Source: Sphingomonas sp. 8AM (GTDB lineage: Bacteria; Pseudomonadota; Alphaproteobacteria; Sphingomonadales; Sphingomonadaceae). From it: a stretch of DNA of 64,000 nt. This document shows positions 55,328-64,000 of this stretch, one piece after another. Below the pieces are notes generated by a model, which did not search any database, was not told the DNA's origin, and saw nothing but the letters and a program-made list of their open reading frames with translations. Every line of letters starts with the position of its first letter. The stretch's first letter is position 1. The translations under genes and the position numbers were made by a program. Location: positions 3,436,759 to 3,500,758 of the forward strand of contig NZ_LR733844.1 of the NCBI RefSeq assembly GCF_902506455.1, in the 5' to 3' direction.

Positions 55328-56471
55328 ATGACGCGTAGTTCGGGATCGATCGGGGGCGGGGTGACCGCGGCGGCGCTGGCACGGGTCGGCGCCCCCGTAC
55401 CGGTGGTGGAGACGGCCTCGCCGACCGCGCTGCTCGGCTGGGCGGCGGCGCGCGGCCGGCTGCGCAGCGGCCTCGCCGACAGCGCGCGGATCGCGTTCGT
55501 CGGCGACAGCAAGACCGTGGGTGCGGGCGCCGGCAGCGGCACCAGCTTCACGGTCGGCGCCTTCGCGCGCTCGCGACCGGCCCGCGTCGCCGCGTTGTTG
55601 GCGACGGGTGGGCTGGCGCCGCGCAGCGACGGCTTTTTCGGCTGCGCCGGGCTCGCCAGCATCGCCGACGTGCTCGCCTATGATCCGCGGCGCAGCGGCT
55701 TTTCCGGCTGGGGCGGCGGCGGCAATTCGCTGGGTGGCGCGATGATGAGCGCAGGCACCGCCAACGCCGGACAGTTCCAGCCGGGCAGCGCAATCGACCG
55801 TTGCTCGGTGTTTATCCGAAACGGCAGCGATCGGCCGCCCTTTACCCTGACCAAGGGAACCGAGAGCGTCACGCTGACTCCGTCTGGCCCGAGCGGCGGC
55901 TTCGCCCGGCTGGAAGCGACCTTCGCGACCCGCGACGCCGCCCCCGTTTCGATCGCTCGCGGGGGTAGCAGCGGTACGCTGCAGCTCGCCGGGCTGATCG
56001 CATGGGACAGCACGCGCCCCGGGGTCGAGATCGCCAATTTCGGCGTCTACGGCGTCACATCGGCCTATCAGGCGGACATGGCCGGCGCCTGGTCGCCGGC
56101 CGCGGCGCTGGCGACCTATGCCCCCCATCTGACCGTCGTGAACCTTGGCACCAACGACATCGCGCAAGGGCAGCCGCTGGCGACATGGCTCGCCAATCTG
56201 CGCACGATCGTCCAGCAGGCGCGGCTGAGCGGCAGCGTCATCCTGACGTGGCCGGCGGTGGCCGGCGTCAGTCCGGCAGGCGGCAGCGACGCGAATCGCA
56301 GCCAGTGGCGCAGCGCGCTGCGCTCCTTCGCGTTCGACAACGGCTGCCTGTTCATCGACGAGGAGGCGCTGCTCGGCGGCACAGGCCGGCGCCGCTTTCT
56401 CCGACAGCCTTCACGAAACCGCCTGGGCGTATGACGTACAGGCGGCGGCGATCGCGCGCGCAATCCTGTAA
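55328..56471 (+). pseudogene. SGNH/GDSL hydrolase, likely spike fibre or polysaccharide esterase, frameshifted at its 3' end
   Basis: The frame from ATG 55328 shows the SGNH blocks: nucleophile Ser61 in FVGDSKTVG, Gly in FGVYGVTSA, and TVVNLGTNDIAQGQP. As read, it ends at 56434 (RNRLGV) after LLGGTGRR. In the next frame the DNA continues GAAFSDSLHETAWAYDVQAA to TAA 56471, which contains the missing catalytic Asp-x-x-His. Removing one base near 56390 (ACAGGCC) restores a 380-residue protein. So it is either broken by a one-base insertion or a sequencing error. In GTA-carrying relatives it may be the fibre partner of the spike base. Confidence 0.75.
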
Positions 56472-56486
56472 CCACCCAAAATGACA

Positions 56487-56513
56487 CGGCTCCGCCGCCG
56501 GTAGGCGGAGCCG
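56487..56513. terminator. Strong hairpin after the SGNH gene
   Basis: A perfect 10-base stem CGGCTCCGCC (56487-56496) with GGCGGAGCCG (56504-56513) and a 7-base loop, 15 bases after the restored stop. There is no T tract, so it is a weak terminator candidate or an RNA end stabiliser. Confidence 0.5.
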
Positions 56514-56574
56514 CAATGCTTGCTCCCGCGCCGCACCATGCTACGCCCTCCCGGCACAGCCCGGAGGAGACAAA

Positions 56575-58200
56575 GTGCGCGCCGATGCCAGCGAACTGAC
56601 CGCCCCACCCGCCCCGGCCGATGTTTGCATCGTCGGCTCCGGTGCTGCCGGGCTCACGCTCGCGGCGCGCTGTGCCGCGCTGGGGCTGGAGGTGCTGGTG
56701 CTCGAAGCTGGCGGTGCCGACGTCGACCCGGCGGTGCAGGACGCTTATGCCGGGCAGGTCGCCGATCCGCGCGTCCACTGGCCGCTCGACACGTATCGCG
56801 TCCGCGCGCTGGGCGGCACCACCGCCTTGTGGGGCGGCCGTTCGATCCCCTTCGATCCGATCGACTTCGAGCCGCGTCCGTGGGTCGCGCATTCGGGCTG
56901 GCCGATCGGCTATGACGAGGTTGCGCGTTACTACCCCGCCGCGATGGAGGCGGCGGAGGCAGGCGCGTTCGACCACACGCCGTCTGCGCCGATCGTTCCC
57001 GGCCTCGACGGCGAATGGCTCCACACCACGATCGAGCGCTTCAGCCGTCCGACCAATTTCTGGACGCGCTACGGCCCGCAACTGACCGCCGCCGCGAACG
57101 TCCGGGTTCTCACCCATGCGCCGGTCACCGCGATCCGGCTTGCCGCCGACGGCAACAGCGTCGACCATCTGGAGATCCGCGCGCCGGACGGCACCAGTTG
57201 GCCGGTGCGCGCGAAGAATTACGTGCTGGCGGCGGGCGGGCTGGAGACCGCGCGGCTGCTGCTCGCCTCCGACGACGTGCGCCCCGATGGCCCGGGCAAC
57301 GCCGGTGGCTGGCTGGGTCGCGGCTATATGTGCCACCTGGCCGCCACCTTTGGCATGGCGCATTTCACCGGCGATCCCAAAAAGATCGGCTTCGATTACG
57401 AGCGCGATGCCGAAGGGATCTACATCCGCCGCCGGCTCGCCCCCACGCCCGAGGCGCAGCGCGCGCGGCAATTGCTCAACAGCACGGTGCGGCTGCATAT
57501 CCGTGACGCCAACGATCCCGCGCATGGTGACCCGGTGCTGTCACTGATGTTCCTCGCCGCCTTTGCGGTGAAGTACGAATACAGCCGCGCCGCGCGTGAG
57601 GCGGACCGCTCGTTCGGGCCCTATCTGCGCCACGTCGGCAACATCGCCCGCCATCCGGTGCAATTGTTCAACTTCGTCCGCACCTGGGGGGTGAAGCGCT
57701 ATCTGGCGTCGCGCCGCATCCCCTCAATTGCGCTGCCGTCGCGCGACAATCGCTACCCGTTCGAGTTGGTCAGCGAGCAATCGCCCAATTGGGACAGCCG
57801 GGTCGCGCTGTCGTCGGAGCGCGATGCTTTGGGGATGCGTCGTCTCCAGGTTGACTGGCGGGTCGCCGCCGCCGACTTCGATTCGGCGCGCGCAACTTAC
57901 CGGCTGATCCGTGACGAGCTGGTGCGCACCGGCACCGGTACGCTCGATTATGACGAGGCGGGGCTTGAGGACGCGCTGCTCGACTCGGCCGCTTACGGCG
58001 GGCATCACAGCGGGACGACACGGATGGCGGATCGCGAGCGCGACGGCGTCGTCGATCGCAACTGCCGGGTGCACGGGGTCGCCGGCCTCTATGTCGCGAG
58101 TGCGTCGGTCACACCGACATCCAGCCAGGCCAATCCCACGCTGACCGCGATCGCGCTGGCGTTGCGGCTGGCGGATCATCTCAAGGAGCGACACGCATGA
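56575..58200 (+). CDS. GMC family oxidoreductase
   Basis: 541 residues from GTG 56575 with GGAGGAG upstream. FAD dinucleotide motif VCIVGSGAAGLTLAAR (residues 17-32), VRALGGTTALWGGRS, YVLAAGGLETARLLL, and the C-terminal catalytic region GGHHSGTTRMA and SASVTPTSSQANPT with the His and Asn typical of GMC enzymes. It would oxidise an alcohol or sugar and pass electrons to a quinone or cytochrome. The epimerase gene overlaps its stop (ATGA). Similar pairs occur next to polysaccharide genes, so a sugar substrate is possible. Confidence 0.9.
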   Translation: MRADASELTAPPAPADVCIVGSGAAGLTLAARCAALGLEVLVLEAGGADVDPAVQDAYAGQVADPRVHWPLDTYRVRALGGTTALWGGRSIPFDPIDFEPRPWVAHSGWPIGYDEVARYYPAAMEAAEAGAFDHTPSAPIVPGLDGEWLHTTIERFSRPTNFWTRYGPQLTAAANVRVLTHAPVTAIRLAADGNSVDHLEIRAPDGTSWPVRAKNYVLAAGGLETARLLLASDDVRPDGPGNAGGWLGRGYMCHLAATFGMAHFTGDPKKIGFDYERDAEGIYIRRRLAPTPEAQRARQLLNSTVRLHIRDANDPAHGDPVLSLMFLAAFAVKYEYSRAAREADRSFGPYLRHVGNIARHPVQLFNFVRTWGVKRYLASRRIPSIALPSRDNRYPFELVSEQSPNWDSRVALSSERDALGMRRLQVDWRVAAADFDSARATYRLIRDELVRTGTGTLDYDEAGLEDALLDSAAYGGHHSGTTRMADRERDGVVDRNCRVHGVAGLYVASASVTPTSSQANPTLTAIALALRLADHLKERHA

Positions 58201-59162
58201 CGGGGACGGTGCTGGTGACGGGGGCGGGCGGCTTCGTCGGGCAGCGCGTCGTGGCGGCGCTGGCGGCGGCAGGCGTCCCGGTCAACGCCGGCTATCGCCG
58301 CCCGCCGCCCGGCGGTACCGCGCTCAACGTGCTGGAACCCAAGGCACTCGCGGTCGCGATGCCCGGCATCGAAACCGTGGTCCACACCGCGGTCGGCGGC
58401 GCGCGCGACACGCGCGTCATCGTCGATGGCACGCGCAACACGCTGGCCGCCGCGCGCGCCGCCGGGGTCAAGCGCTTCATCCAGCTGAGCTCGGTTGCGG
58501 TCTATGGCGCGGCCACCGGCACGATCGACGAGGACGCGCCGACCGACCACCCGCACGGCGCGTACGGCGCGGCGAAGGTCGCCGCCGAGGTGGCCTGCCA
58601 GCAGGCGGGCGACGCATTGGTCGTCGCGATCCTGCGCCCGACGCTGATCTACGGCCCGCGCAGCGCGGCCTGGACAACCGCCTATCTCGACCGCCTGCAT
58701 GACGGCTGGCCGGTGCTTGGCGAGGCGGGGCGCGGCGATGCCAATCTCGTCCATGTCGACGATCTCGCCGGCTTCATTACGCACCTCGCGACCAGCGCGA
58801 CGCCGATCACCGGCACCTTCAACGTCAACGGCGCCGATATCCCGACGTGGCACACCTATCTGGAAGCGCTTCGCGACGCAGTGCAGGCGCCGGCCGGCAC
58901 CGGTGCGCTGCCGGGTTCAGCGACGCTCACGGCGCGCAAGCTCGCCAAGGCGGCGAGCGCCGCCGCCAGCCGCGCCGGCGTCTCGCTGGGCGCGCTGGAG
59001 CGGTTCGTCGCACGCACACCCTCGCATGACGAGGTCGCACGATTCCGCACGCCGGTACGCTATACGATCGAGCGTATGCTCGCGACCGGCTACGCGCCGC
59101 GTATTACGGTCGCGGAAGGGATCGCCGACATTGCTGGGTGGGAGCGTGCCGGCCGGCCGTGA
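58197..59162 (+). CDS. NAD-dependent epimerase/dehydratase family protein
   Basis: 321 residues, extended SDR. Rossmann motif LVTGAGGFVGQRVV, LSSVAVYGAA with the catalytic Ser, and Tyr-x-x-x-Lys in HGAYGAAKVAAE; IYGPRSAAW and NLVHVDDLAGFI follow. A helical C-terminal part (ATLTARKLAKAASAAASRAG) is longer than usual. It acts on a nucleotide sugar or similar, coupled with the GMC enzyme through an ATGA overlap. Confidence 0.88.
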   Translation: MTGTVLVTGAGGFVGQRVVAALAAAGVPVNAGYRRPPPGGTALNVLEPKALAVAMPGIETVVHTAVGGARDTRVIVDGTRNTLAAARAAGVKRFIQLSSVAVYGAATGTIDEDAPTDHPHGAYGAAKVAAEVACQQAGDALVVAILRPTLIYGPRSAAWTTAYLDRLHDGWPVLGEAGRGDANLVHVDDLAGFITHLATSATPITGTFNVNGADIPTWHTYLEALRDAVQAPAGTGALPGSATLTARKLAKAASAAASRAGVSLGALERFVARTPSHDEVARFRTPVRYTIERMLATGYAPRITVAEGIADIAGWERAGRP

Positions 59163-59359
59163 TCGTGCGGATTATGGCACGCATGGCGAGGATGCCGGGC
59201 GGGTATCCGCACAACTCTCCAGGCATCGCTCGCCAGTTGGCATCATTCTTGTGTCTTTACCGATACTTAGCGGGGCCAAAGAGCTCGCTTCGTCACCGGA
59301 GCGATCCGCGTTAACCTCTGTCGCAGGATGTCCGCTGAACGCGGATGCGAGGAGAGGTT

Positions 59360-60682
59360 ATGCACAGCACCGTCATTCCGCCCGAAGCCGAGGGCCCGCG
59401 GCGCCTTCACCACCACCTTTACGTACAGGTTCTGATCGCGATCGTGGCCGGCGCGATCGTCGGACACTTCTACCCGCAGCTTGGCGCGGCGCTGAAGCCG
59501 CTCGGCGACGGGTTCATCAAGCTGGTCAAGATGGTGATCGCCCCCGTGATCTTCCTGACTCTGGTCAGCGGAATCGCCGGGCTCAGCGAGCTGCGCGCCG
59601 TCGGGCGCGTCGCTGGCAAGGCATTCGGCTATTTCCTGTTCTTCTCCACGCTCGCGCTGATCGTCGGGATGATCGTCGCCAATGTCATCCAGCCGGGGGC
59701 AGGGATGAACATCAATCCCGCCACGCTCGATACCGGCGCGGTCGCCGATTATGCCGCCAAGGCGCATGATACGACGCTGACCGGTTTCCTGCTCAACATC
59801 ATCCCGGACACGCTGATCTCCGCCCTGACGCAGGGCAATATCCTGCAGGTGCTGTTGGTAGCGATCCTGTTCGGCGTCGCGATCAGTCTCGTCGGGGCTC
59901 CCGCTGCGCCGATCCTCGACCTGATCGAGCGGCTCAACATCGTCGTGTTCCGCGTCGTCGCGATCCTGATGCGTGTCGCGCCGCTCGGTGCGTTCGGCGC
60001 GATCGCCTTCACCGTCGGCAAATACGGCGTCGGCAGCCTCGTCAATCTCGGCGGCCTCGTCGCGACCTTCTACCTGACCTCGGCGCTGTTCGTCTTCGGC
60101 ATCCTCGGCATCGTCGCGCGGCTGCACGGGTTCTCGATCCTCCGCCTGATCGCCTATCTCAAGGGCGAGTTGCTGCTGGTGCTCGGCACGTCCTCGTCGG
60201 AGCCGGCGCTGCCCGGGCTGCTGACCAAGCTGGAGGCCGCCGGTTGCGACCGGGGCGTCGTCGGGCTGGTCGTTCCGACCGGCTATTCCTTCAACCTCGA
60301 CGGCACCAACATCTATATGACCCTGGCGGCATTGTTCATCGCGCAGGCCTGCAACGTCGATCTGTCGATCGGCCAGCAATTGCTGCTGCTCGGCGTCGCG
60401 ATGCTATCGTCGAAGGGCGCAGCGGGGGTGACCGGCGCGGGGTTCATCACGCTGGCCGCGACGCTGTCGATCGTTCCGACGGTGCCGGTCGCGGGCATGG
60501 CGCTGATCCTGGGCGTCGACCGCTTCATGAGCGAGTGTCGCAGCCTGACCAACTTCGTCGGCAACGCCGTTGCCGCGATCGTCGTCGCGCGCTGGGAAGG
60601 CAAGCTTGACCGCCCGGCGCTCGATGCGGCGCTTGCCGGCCGTCCGATCGCGACGACGACAATCCCCCAAGCCACAGAGTAA
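59360..60682 (+). CDS. dctA: C4-dicarboxylate:cation symporter
   Basis: 440 residues from ATG 59360 (GAGGAGAGG upstream). DAACS family marks: [33 protein letters not shown] (the serine-rich re-entrant loop), [20 protein letters not shown], and [17 protein letters not shown]. Eight membrane helices and two hairpins. It takes up succinate, fumarate and malate with protons or sodium. No dctBD regulator is adjacent. Confidence 0.93.
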   Translation: MHSTVIPPEAEGPRRLHHHLYVQVLIAIVAGAIVGHFYPQLGAALKPLGDGFIKLVKMVIAPVIFLTLVSGIAGLSELRAVGRVAGKAFGYFLFFSTLALIVGMIVANVIQPGAGMNINPATLDTGAVADYAAKAHDTTLTGFLLNIIPDTLISALTQGNILQVLLVAILFGVAISLVGAPAAPILDLIERLNIVVFRVVAILMRVAPLGAFGAIAFTVGKYGVGSLVNLGGLVATFYLTSALFVFGILGIVARLHGFSILRLIAYLKGELLLVLGTSSSEPALPGLLTKLEAAGCDRGVVGLVVPTGYSFNLDGTNIYMTLAALFIAQACNVDLSIGQQLLLLGVAMLSSKGAAGVTGAGFITLAATLSIVPTVPVAGMALILGVDRFMSECRSLTNFVGNAVAAIVVARWEGKLDRPALDAALAGRPIATTTIPQATE

Positions 60683-61043
60683 TTCAGATTATCCGGGACG
60701 GCGCTTCCCTCCGCCGTTCCGGCATGGTACCGGTAACCTGACCTTTTCCGTATACTTTCGACTATTTTTCCGGGAGTTAGCCGGTAAGTCTTTGCACGCC
60801 CACGAACGTCCTGTTGCCGTTTTGTTTAAGTTATCACGGAGCGTTGGCGCACCATTAACCAGCCTCACGTGCTAAAAGATAAAACATCGACGTAGTAACA
60901 AGATCTTGATCGAGGCAGGGACATCTATTCTTGCGCCTGCCGTCCGGTTTTGTACAACCTCATTACCGGGAGTAATCCTGTCACGATCGGATTAACTGCT
61001 CTTGGGACATCGCACGGACGCGTTGCGGAGCGCTAGAAGGGGG
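60683..61043. other. Intergenic region after dctA
   Basis: 361 bases without a supported gene and lower in GC than the rest. A hairpin at 60693-60722 (CCGGGACGGCG with CGCCGTTCCGG) lies 10 bases after dctA and may end its transcript. Further on is CAAGATCTTG (60899-60908), a perfect 10-base palindrome, in the likely promoter area of the HTH gene. Confidence 0.6.
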
Positions 61044-62012
61044 ATGGACAGCGTGCCTAATTATGCGCTCGCACTGCAACATGCTGTTCCGGCAGCCGAT
61101 AATTACGCGCCTGCGCGACAGGAGGGGGCAATACCGCCGATGGCGGCACTGCTCGCAGAATTCCATAGCAGCATGAGCATAACCGGACTGCGCTACTTCA
61201 AGGGCAATATGGACCGCTTCCTGGTCTTCGGCCTGTTGCTGCGCACCAGCCTGTCACAACCCGATCGTCGCGGCACGATCTCGGTTCACTCGGCTGCCAT
61301 GTCGCTTGGCCGTCCCTTCGAGACCGTGCGCCGTCACATCTGTGCGCTGCTCGACCGGCGCGTGTGCCAGCGCACCCGCACCGGCGTAATGCTGTCCGAC
61401 GCCTTCTGGGAGCGCGCCGACAATTGGCAGCAACTGCGGTACGCGCACGATTGCTTCGTGCGGCTCATCGCGGACTCGGTGGCCAAGGGTACGATCCCCA
61501 TCGGCAATCCGCCGGCCGCCCGCCACCCGCGACTCGCGCTGACCGATGGGGTATGCGCCGCGATCGATCTCTTCCTCGCGCTGGTCGATGCCAACCGCTC
61601 GCTCTGCACCGAACCACTCGATCTGGCGGTCTTCTCGGTCGTGCTCCACGCCAACCACCAGGCACTCGTCGCCGACCGGGCGCTGGGCGGTTTCGGCGGG
61701 GCGACGCCGCTGCTGCCGCGCCATGCCGTGCGCGTCGCGCAGGTCGCACGCGCGCTTTCCACCCCCGACACCACGGTAAGGCGCCGCATCGCGCCGCGCA
61801 GCACCGAGGGCGGCCCTTACCGCCGCACCACCAACGGGCTGCTGGTCTCCCCCGACTGCCTGCGCCACTGCGGCCAGACGAGTGAGGAGAACAATGCCAA
61901 GCACGGCTCGATCCGCCTGATCATCCAGCGCGCGGTTGCGGCAGGCCTGTCGCTGCGCGATCCGGCGCATTCGTATTGCGATGGCCGGCCTCCCTCGCCG
62001 CAGATCGACTGA
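61044..62012 (+). CDS. Hypothetical protein with two winged-helix-like segments
   Basis: 322 residues from ATG 61044; GTG 61053 has better spacing to the GAAGGGGG site and may be the true start. Two HTH-like stretches stand out: ISVHSAAMSLGRPFETVRRH (about residues 79-98) and VRVAQVARALSTPDTTVRRR (about 230-250). The same layout in both halves suggests an internal duplication of a wHTH unit. A Cys/His cluster (SPDCLRHCGQT) lies near the end. It may be a DNA-binding regulator. Family not recognised; no partner gene is adjacent in an operon. Confidence 0.72.
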   Translation: MDSVPNYALALQHAVPAADNYAPARQEGAIPPMAALLAEFHSSMSITGLRYFKGNMDRFLVFGLLLRTSLSQPDRRGTISVHSAAMSLGRPFETVRRHICALLDRRVCQRTRTGVMLSDAFWERADNWQQLRYAHDCFVRLIADSVAKGTIPIGNPPAARHPRLALTDGVCAAIDLFLALVDANRSLCTEPLDLAVFSVVLHANHQALVADRALGGFGGATPLLPRHAVRVAQVARALSTPDTTVRRRIAPRSTEGGPYRRTTNGLLVSPDCLRHCGQTSEENNAKHGSIRLIIQRAVAAGLSLRDPAHSYCDGRPPSPQID

Positions 62013-62014
62013 CG

Positions 62015-63085
62015 TCAGCCGCCGCGCGGCCGCTTGGGCACCAGCGAGGACAGGATCCCGCGCACGGTCCGCACCTCCTGGCTCGACCAGCCGGGCTTGG
62101 TCAGCAGCGTCCGCAGCATCCGCCGCGTCGCCGGAGTGCGATCGGGCGGGAAGAAATAACCGCCTTCGTCGAGCAGCGTATCGAGCTGCGCGATCATCCC
62201 GTCCAGTTCGACCTGCGGCGCGGGCGGATCGGCGTCGACCGCGGGGGGGCTCGCCAGCACCTGCCCCTTCGACCATTCATAGGCGACCAGGATCACCGCC
62301 TGCGCCAGATTGAGGCTGCCGAATGCCGGGTTGATCGGAACGGTGATGATCGTCCGCGCCACTGCGACGTCGTCGGTTTCCAGCCCCGATCGCTCGGGAC
62401 CAAACAGGATCGCCGACCGCTGCGATCCGGCATGGATCGTCTCCGCCGCCGCCGCTGGAGTCATGACCGGCTTGGTCACGCCGCGCTTGCGGACGGTCGT
62501 GGCATAGACATGCGCGCAATCGGCGACGGCCTCGGCGACGCTGTCGAACACCTGCGCGCGCTCGAGCACGATGTCCGCGCCCGACGCCGCCGGCGCGGCC
62601 TGCGGATTCGGCCAGCCATCACGCGGCGCGACCAGCCGCAGCTCGACCAGCCCGAAATTGAGCATGGCCCGCGCCGCCTTGCCGATATTCTCGCCCAATT
62701 GCGGGCGGACGAGCACGATGACGGGGGGCGGGGCAGAGGGCTGGCTCCCGCTCCTCGATTCGTCCTGCGGGGCGGGGGAGCCAGCGTCGAGCGCAGCCGA
62801 GACGCGCGGTCGAGAACGCGCCGCGACGCTGACAGACCGCCAATTACCCGCAAACAGCGCCTCTTTCTTCGCGCGCGACCAGTCCTTTACCTGCCGCTCC
62901 CGCTCCAGCGCGTCGATGCGCGTCGGGAAATCCTGCGCCCACATCAGTTCCACAGGCCGGCGATCATGCGTGTACCCCGGCAACGCCCCCGCTTGGTGCT
63001 GAGCGACCCGCCGCTCGAGATCATCGGTATGGCCGGTATAATAGCTGCCGTCGGCGCAGCGCAGGATATAGACGTAAAAGCTCAT
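62015..63085 (-). CDS. trmJ: Fusion: GIY-YIG nuclease domain plus TrmJ-type tRNA methyltransferase
   Basis: 356 residues from ATG 63085. Residues 1-82 are a GIY-YIG domain of the YhbQ/UPF0213 type: FYVYILRCADGSYYTGHTDD, RRVAQHQAG, VELMWAQDF and ALERERQVKDWSRAKKEAL. A low-complexity linker (83-120) follows. Residues 121-356 are a SPOUT methyltransferase of the TrmJ group: VIVLVRPQLGENIGKAARAM, ILFGPERSGLETDD and NPAFGSLNLAQAVILVAYE; it would 2'-O-methylate position 32 of tRNA. No ATG lies inside at the junction. In relatives I would expect two separate genes. Confidence 0.85.
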   Translation of the reverse strand: MSFYVYILRCADGSYYTGHTDDLERRVAQHQAGALPGYTHDRRPVELMWAQDFPTRIDALERERQVKDWSRAKKEALFAGNWRSVSVAARSRPRVSAALDAGSPAPQDESRSGSQPSAPPPVIVLVRPQLGENIGKAARAMLNFGLVELRLVAPRDGWPNPQAAPAASGADIVLERAQVFDSVAEAVADCAHVYATTVRKRGVTKPVMTPAAAAETIHAGSQRSAILFGPERSGLETDDVAVARTIITVPINPAFGSLNLAQAVILVAYEWSKGQVLASPPAVDADPPAPQVELDGMIAQLDTLLDEGGYFFPPDRTPATRRMLRTLLTKPGWSSQEVRTVRGILSSLVPKRPRGG

Positions 63086-63158
63086 CGGACCGCTATGTTC
63101 TCGACGGGCGCATCTCGGCAAGCTCGATGCTGCCCGAACCGAACGGGTGAGGGCAGCG

Positions 63159-63620
63159 TCACCCCCGCCCCGCTTCCTCCACGCTTCCCGCGAATTCCTC
63201 GAAATCACGCGCCTCGCTGAAGTCGCGATAGACGCTGGCGAACCGGATATAGGCGACTGAATCGAGGCCCTTGAGCCCGTCCATTACCATCTCGCCGATC
63301 CGCTTGGCCGTCACTTCCGGTTCGCCGCTGGTCTCCAGCTGCCGCTGGATGCCGCTGACCAGCTTCTCCAGCCGCACCGGCTCGACCGGTCGCTTCCGCG
63401 CCGCGATCGAGATCGAACGCAGCAATTTCTCGCGATCGAACGGCTCACGCCGCGATTCGCTCTTTACCACCGTCAGATCACGCAACTGGATGCGCTCGAA
63501 GGTGGTGAAGCGCGCCGCACAGCCCTCGCACTGCCGCCGCCGCCGGATCGCCGCCCCATCATCCGTGGGGCGGCTGTCCTTCACCTGGCTCGCGTCATGA
63601 CCACAAAAAGGGCAGCGCAT
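63159..63620 (-). CDS. nrdR: Transcriptional repressor NrdR
   Basis: 153 residues, standard length. N-terminal zinc ribbon MRCPFCGHD with the second pair [10 protein letters not shown], then the ATP-cone domain ([40 protein letters not shown] region, [13 protein letters not shown]). It senses ATP/dATP and represses ribonucleotide reductase genes through NrdR boxes. It lies between the small membrane protein and trmJ in the usual sphingomonad order after glyA. Confidence 0.96.
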   Translation of the reverse strand: MRCPFCGHDASQVKDSRPTDDGAAIRRRRQCEGCAARFTTFERIQLRDLTVVKSESRREPFDREKLLRSISIAARKRPVEPVRLEKLVSGIQRQLETSGEPEVTAKRIGEMVMDGLKGLDSVAYIRFASVYRDFSEARDFEEFAGSVEEAGRG

Positions 63621-63628
63621 TCAGCGGG

Positions 63629-63820
63629 TCACTTGTTCTTGGTGCCCTTGTGATAGGCCCAGGCCGCGCCCGCGATCGCGCCGAAGATCGGCCCGACGAC
63701 CGGCAACGGAATGGCGACGACCGCGCCCAGCGCGCTCCACTTCGCCATGCTCTTGCCCAGGCCCGGCGTGTTCTTCACCGTGCCGCGCACTTCATTCACC
63801 TTGTTGTCGAAATCGGCCAC
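63629..63820 (-). CDS. Small glycine-rich membrane protein
   Basis: 63 residues from GTG 63820 with AAGGAG upstream, 12 bases after the glyA stop. MADFDNKVNEVRGTVKNTP is a soluble start; a hydrophobic stretch SALGAVVAIPLPVVGPIFGAIAGAAWAYH looks like one long or two short membrane segments with glycine-zipper spacing. It ends KGTKNK. Function unknown; part of the glyA-nrdR-trmJ run. Confidence 0.75.
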   Translation of the reverse strand: MADFDNKVNEVRGTVKNTPGLGKSMAKWSALGAVVAIPLPVVGPIFGAIAGAAWAYHKGTKNK

Positions 63821-63832
63821 CGCTGTTTCTCC

Positions 63833-64000
63833 TTAGCTGTAGATCGGGAACCGAGCGCACAGCGCGCGAACACGTTCCCGCACATTCGCTTCGACGGTGG
63901 CGTCCCCGGCCTCTCCCTTTTCGCGCAGGCCGTCGAGCACGTCGGCAACCATGTTGCCGATCTCGCGGAACTCCGCGGTGCCGAAACCGCGCGTCGTGCC
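63833..64000 (-). CDS. glyA: Serine hydroxymethyltransferase, C-terminal end
   Basis: The last 55 codons of a gene that runs off the right edge: [20 protein letters not shown], then [14 protein letters not shown] and [13 protein letters not shown] before TAA. This is the conserved SHMT C-terminus. The enzyme makes glycine and methylene-folate from serine. The small membrane protein gene, nrdR and trmJ follow it on the same strand. Confidence 0.92.
   Translation of the reverse strand, partial: GTTRGFGTAEFREIGNMVADVLDGLREKGEAGDATVEANVRERVRALCARFPIYS

Noticed and set aside
54868..55662. N-terminal extension of the polymerase-phosphatase frame
   Set aside because: It lies over the spike base and SGNH genes on the other strand, is low-complexity, and the ATG at 54867 gives a normal membrane protein start.

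Overview
The window reads as chromosomal DNA of a GC-rich alphaproteobacterium of the Sphingomonadaceae, most likely Sphingomonas or a close relative. The evidence is gene content: a sphingomonad-type gene transfer agent (GTA) cluster, a SapC-family protein, a PEPxxWA-CTERM protein, a glyA / nrdR / trmJ neighbourhood, very frequent ATGA and TGATG stop-start overlaps, and the palindromic intergenic repeats (around GTCATTGCGAGCG) common in this family. No ribosomal RNA operon, CRISPR array, transposase or integrase was seen.

Layout. 1-7440 (minus) is the head and front-tail half of a GTA cluster in the RcGTA order: small and large terminase, portal, a DUF6127-like protein, protease, capsid, connector, stopper-position protein, tail terminator, tail tube, two chaperones and the start of the tape measure. 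It looks inactivated: the portal and the tail terminator each carry one in-frame stop inside an otherwise continuous frame, and repeats sit in the only two large gaps. 7.6-14.9 kb holds housekeeping genes (tRNA-Gly, DEAD-box helicase, FAD oxidase, SapC, cytochrome b561, N-formylglutamate amidohydrolase, a CpdR-like regulator, tRNA-Val) and a likely new small RNA at 13309-13411. 15-17.4 kb is a MesD/MesX-type core methionine synthase pair behind a cobalamin riboswitch. 17.5-20.1 kb is a three-gene export operon around an M48 protease.

20-31.7 kb has a PLP lyase, an EamA transporter and an SDR protein, then surface genes: a PEPxxWA protein, a GH26-like enzyme with a long RTX tail, an acyltransferase and three overlapping GT4 glycosyltransferases. 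31.8-36.3 kb carries katG, tgt and an EF-hand protein. 36.4-41.1 kb is an arabinan-degradation locus (FCD-type GntR regulator, GH51, two GH43). 41.4-47.6 kb is housekeeping: gshA, rsmE, ubiA, pmbA and a cysQ-like gene. 47.8-52.7 kb holds a TauE/SafE exporter, a wecB-like epimerase, gnd and two HAD phosphatases or mutases.

The most unusual stretch is 52.7-63.1 kb. One frame joins a polysaccharide-polymerase-like membrane protein to a PPP-family phosphatase. Divergent from it are a GTA-type spike base gene and an SGNH hydrolase whose catalytic Asp-His block is cut off by a one-base frameshift. After a GMC oxidoreductase/epimerase pair, dctA and an orphan double-HTH protein, one frame joins a GIY-YIG nuclease domain to the TrmJ methyltransferase. 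The window ends in nrdR and the 3' end of glyA.
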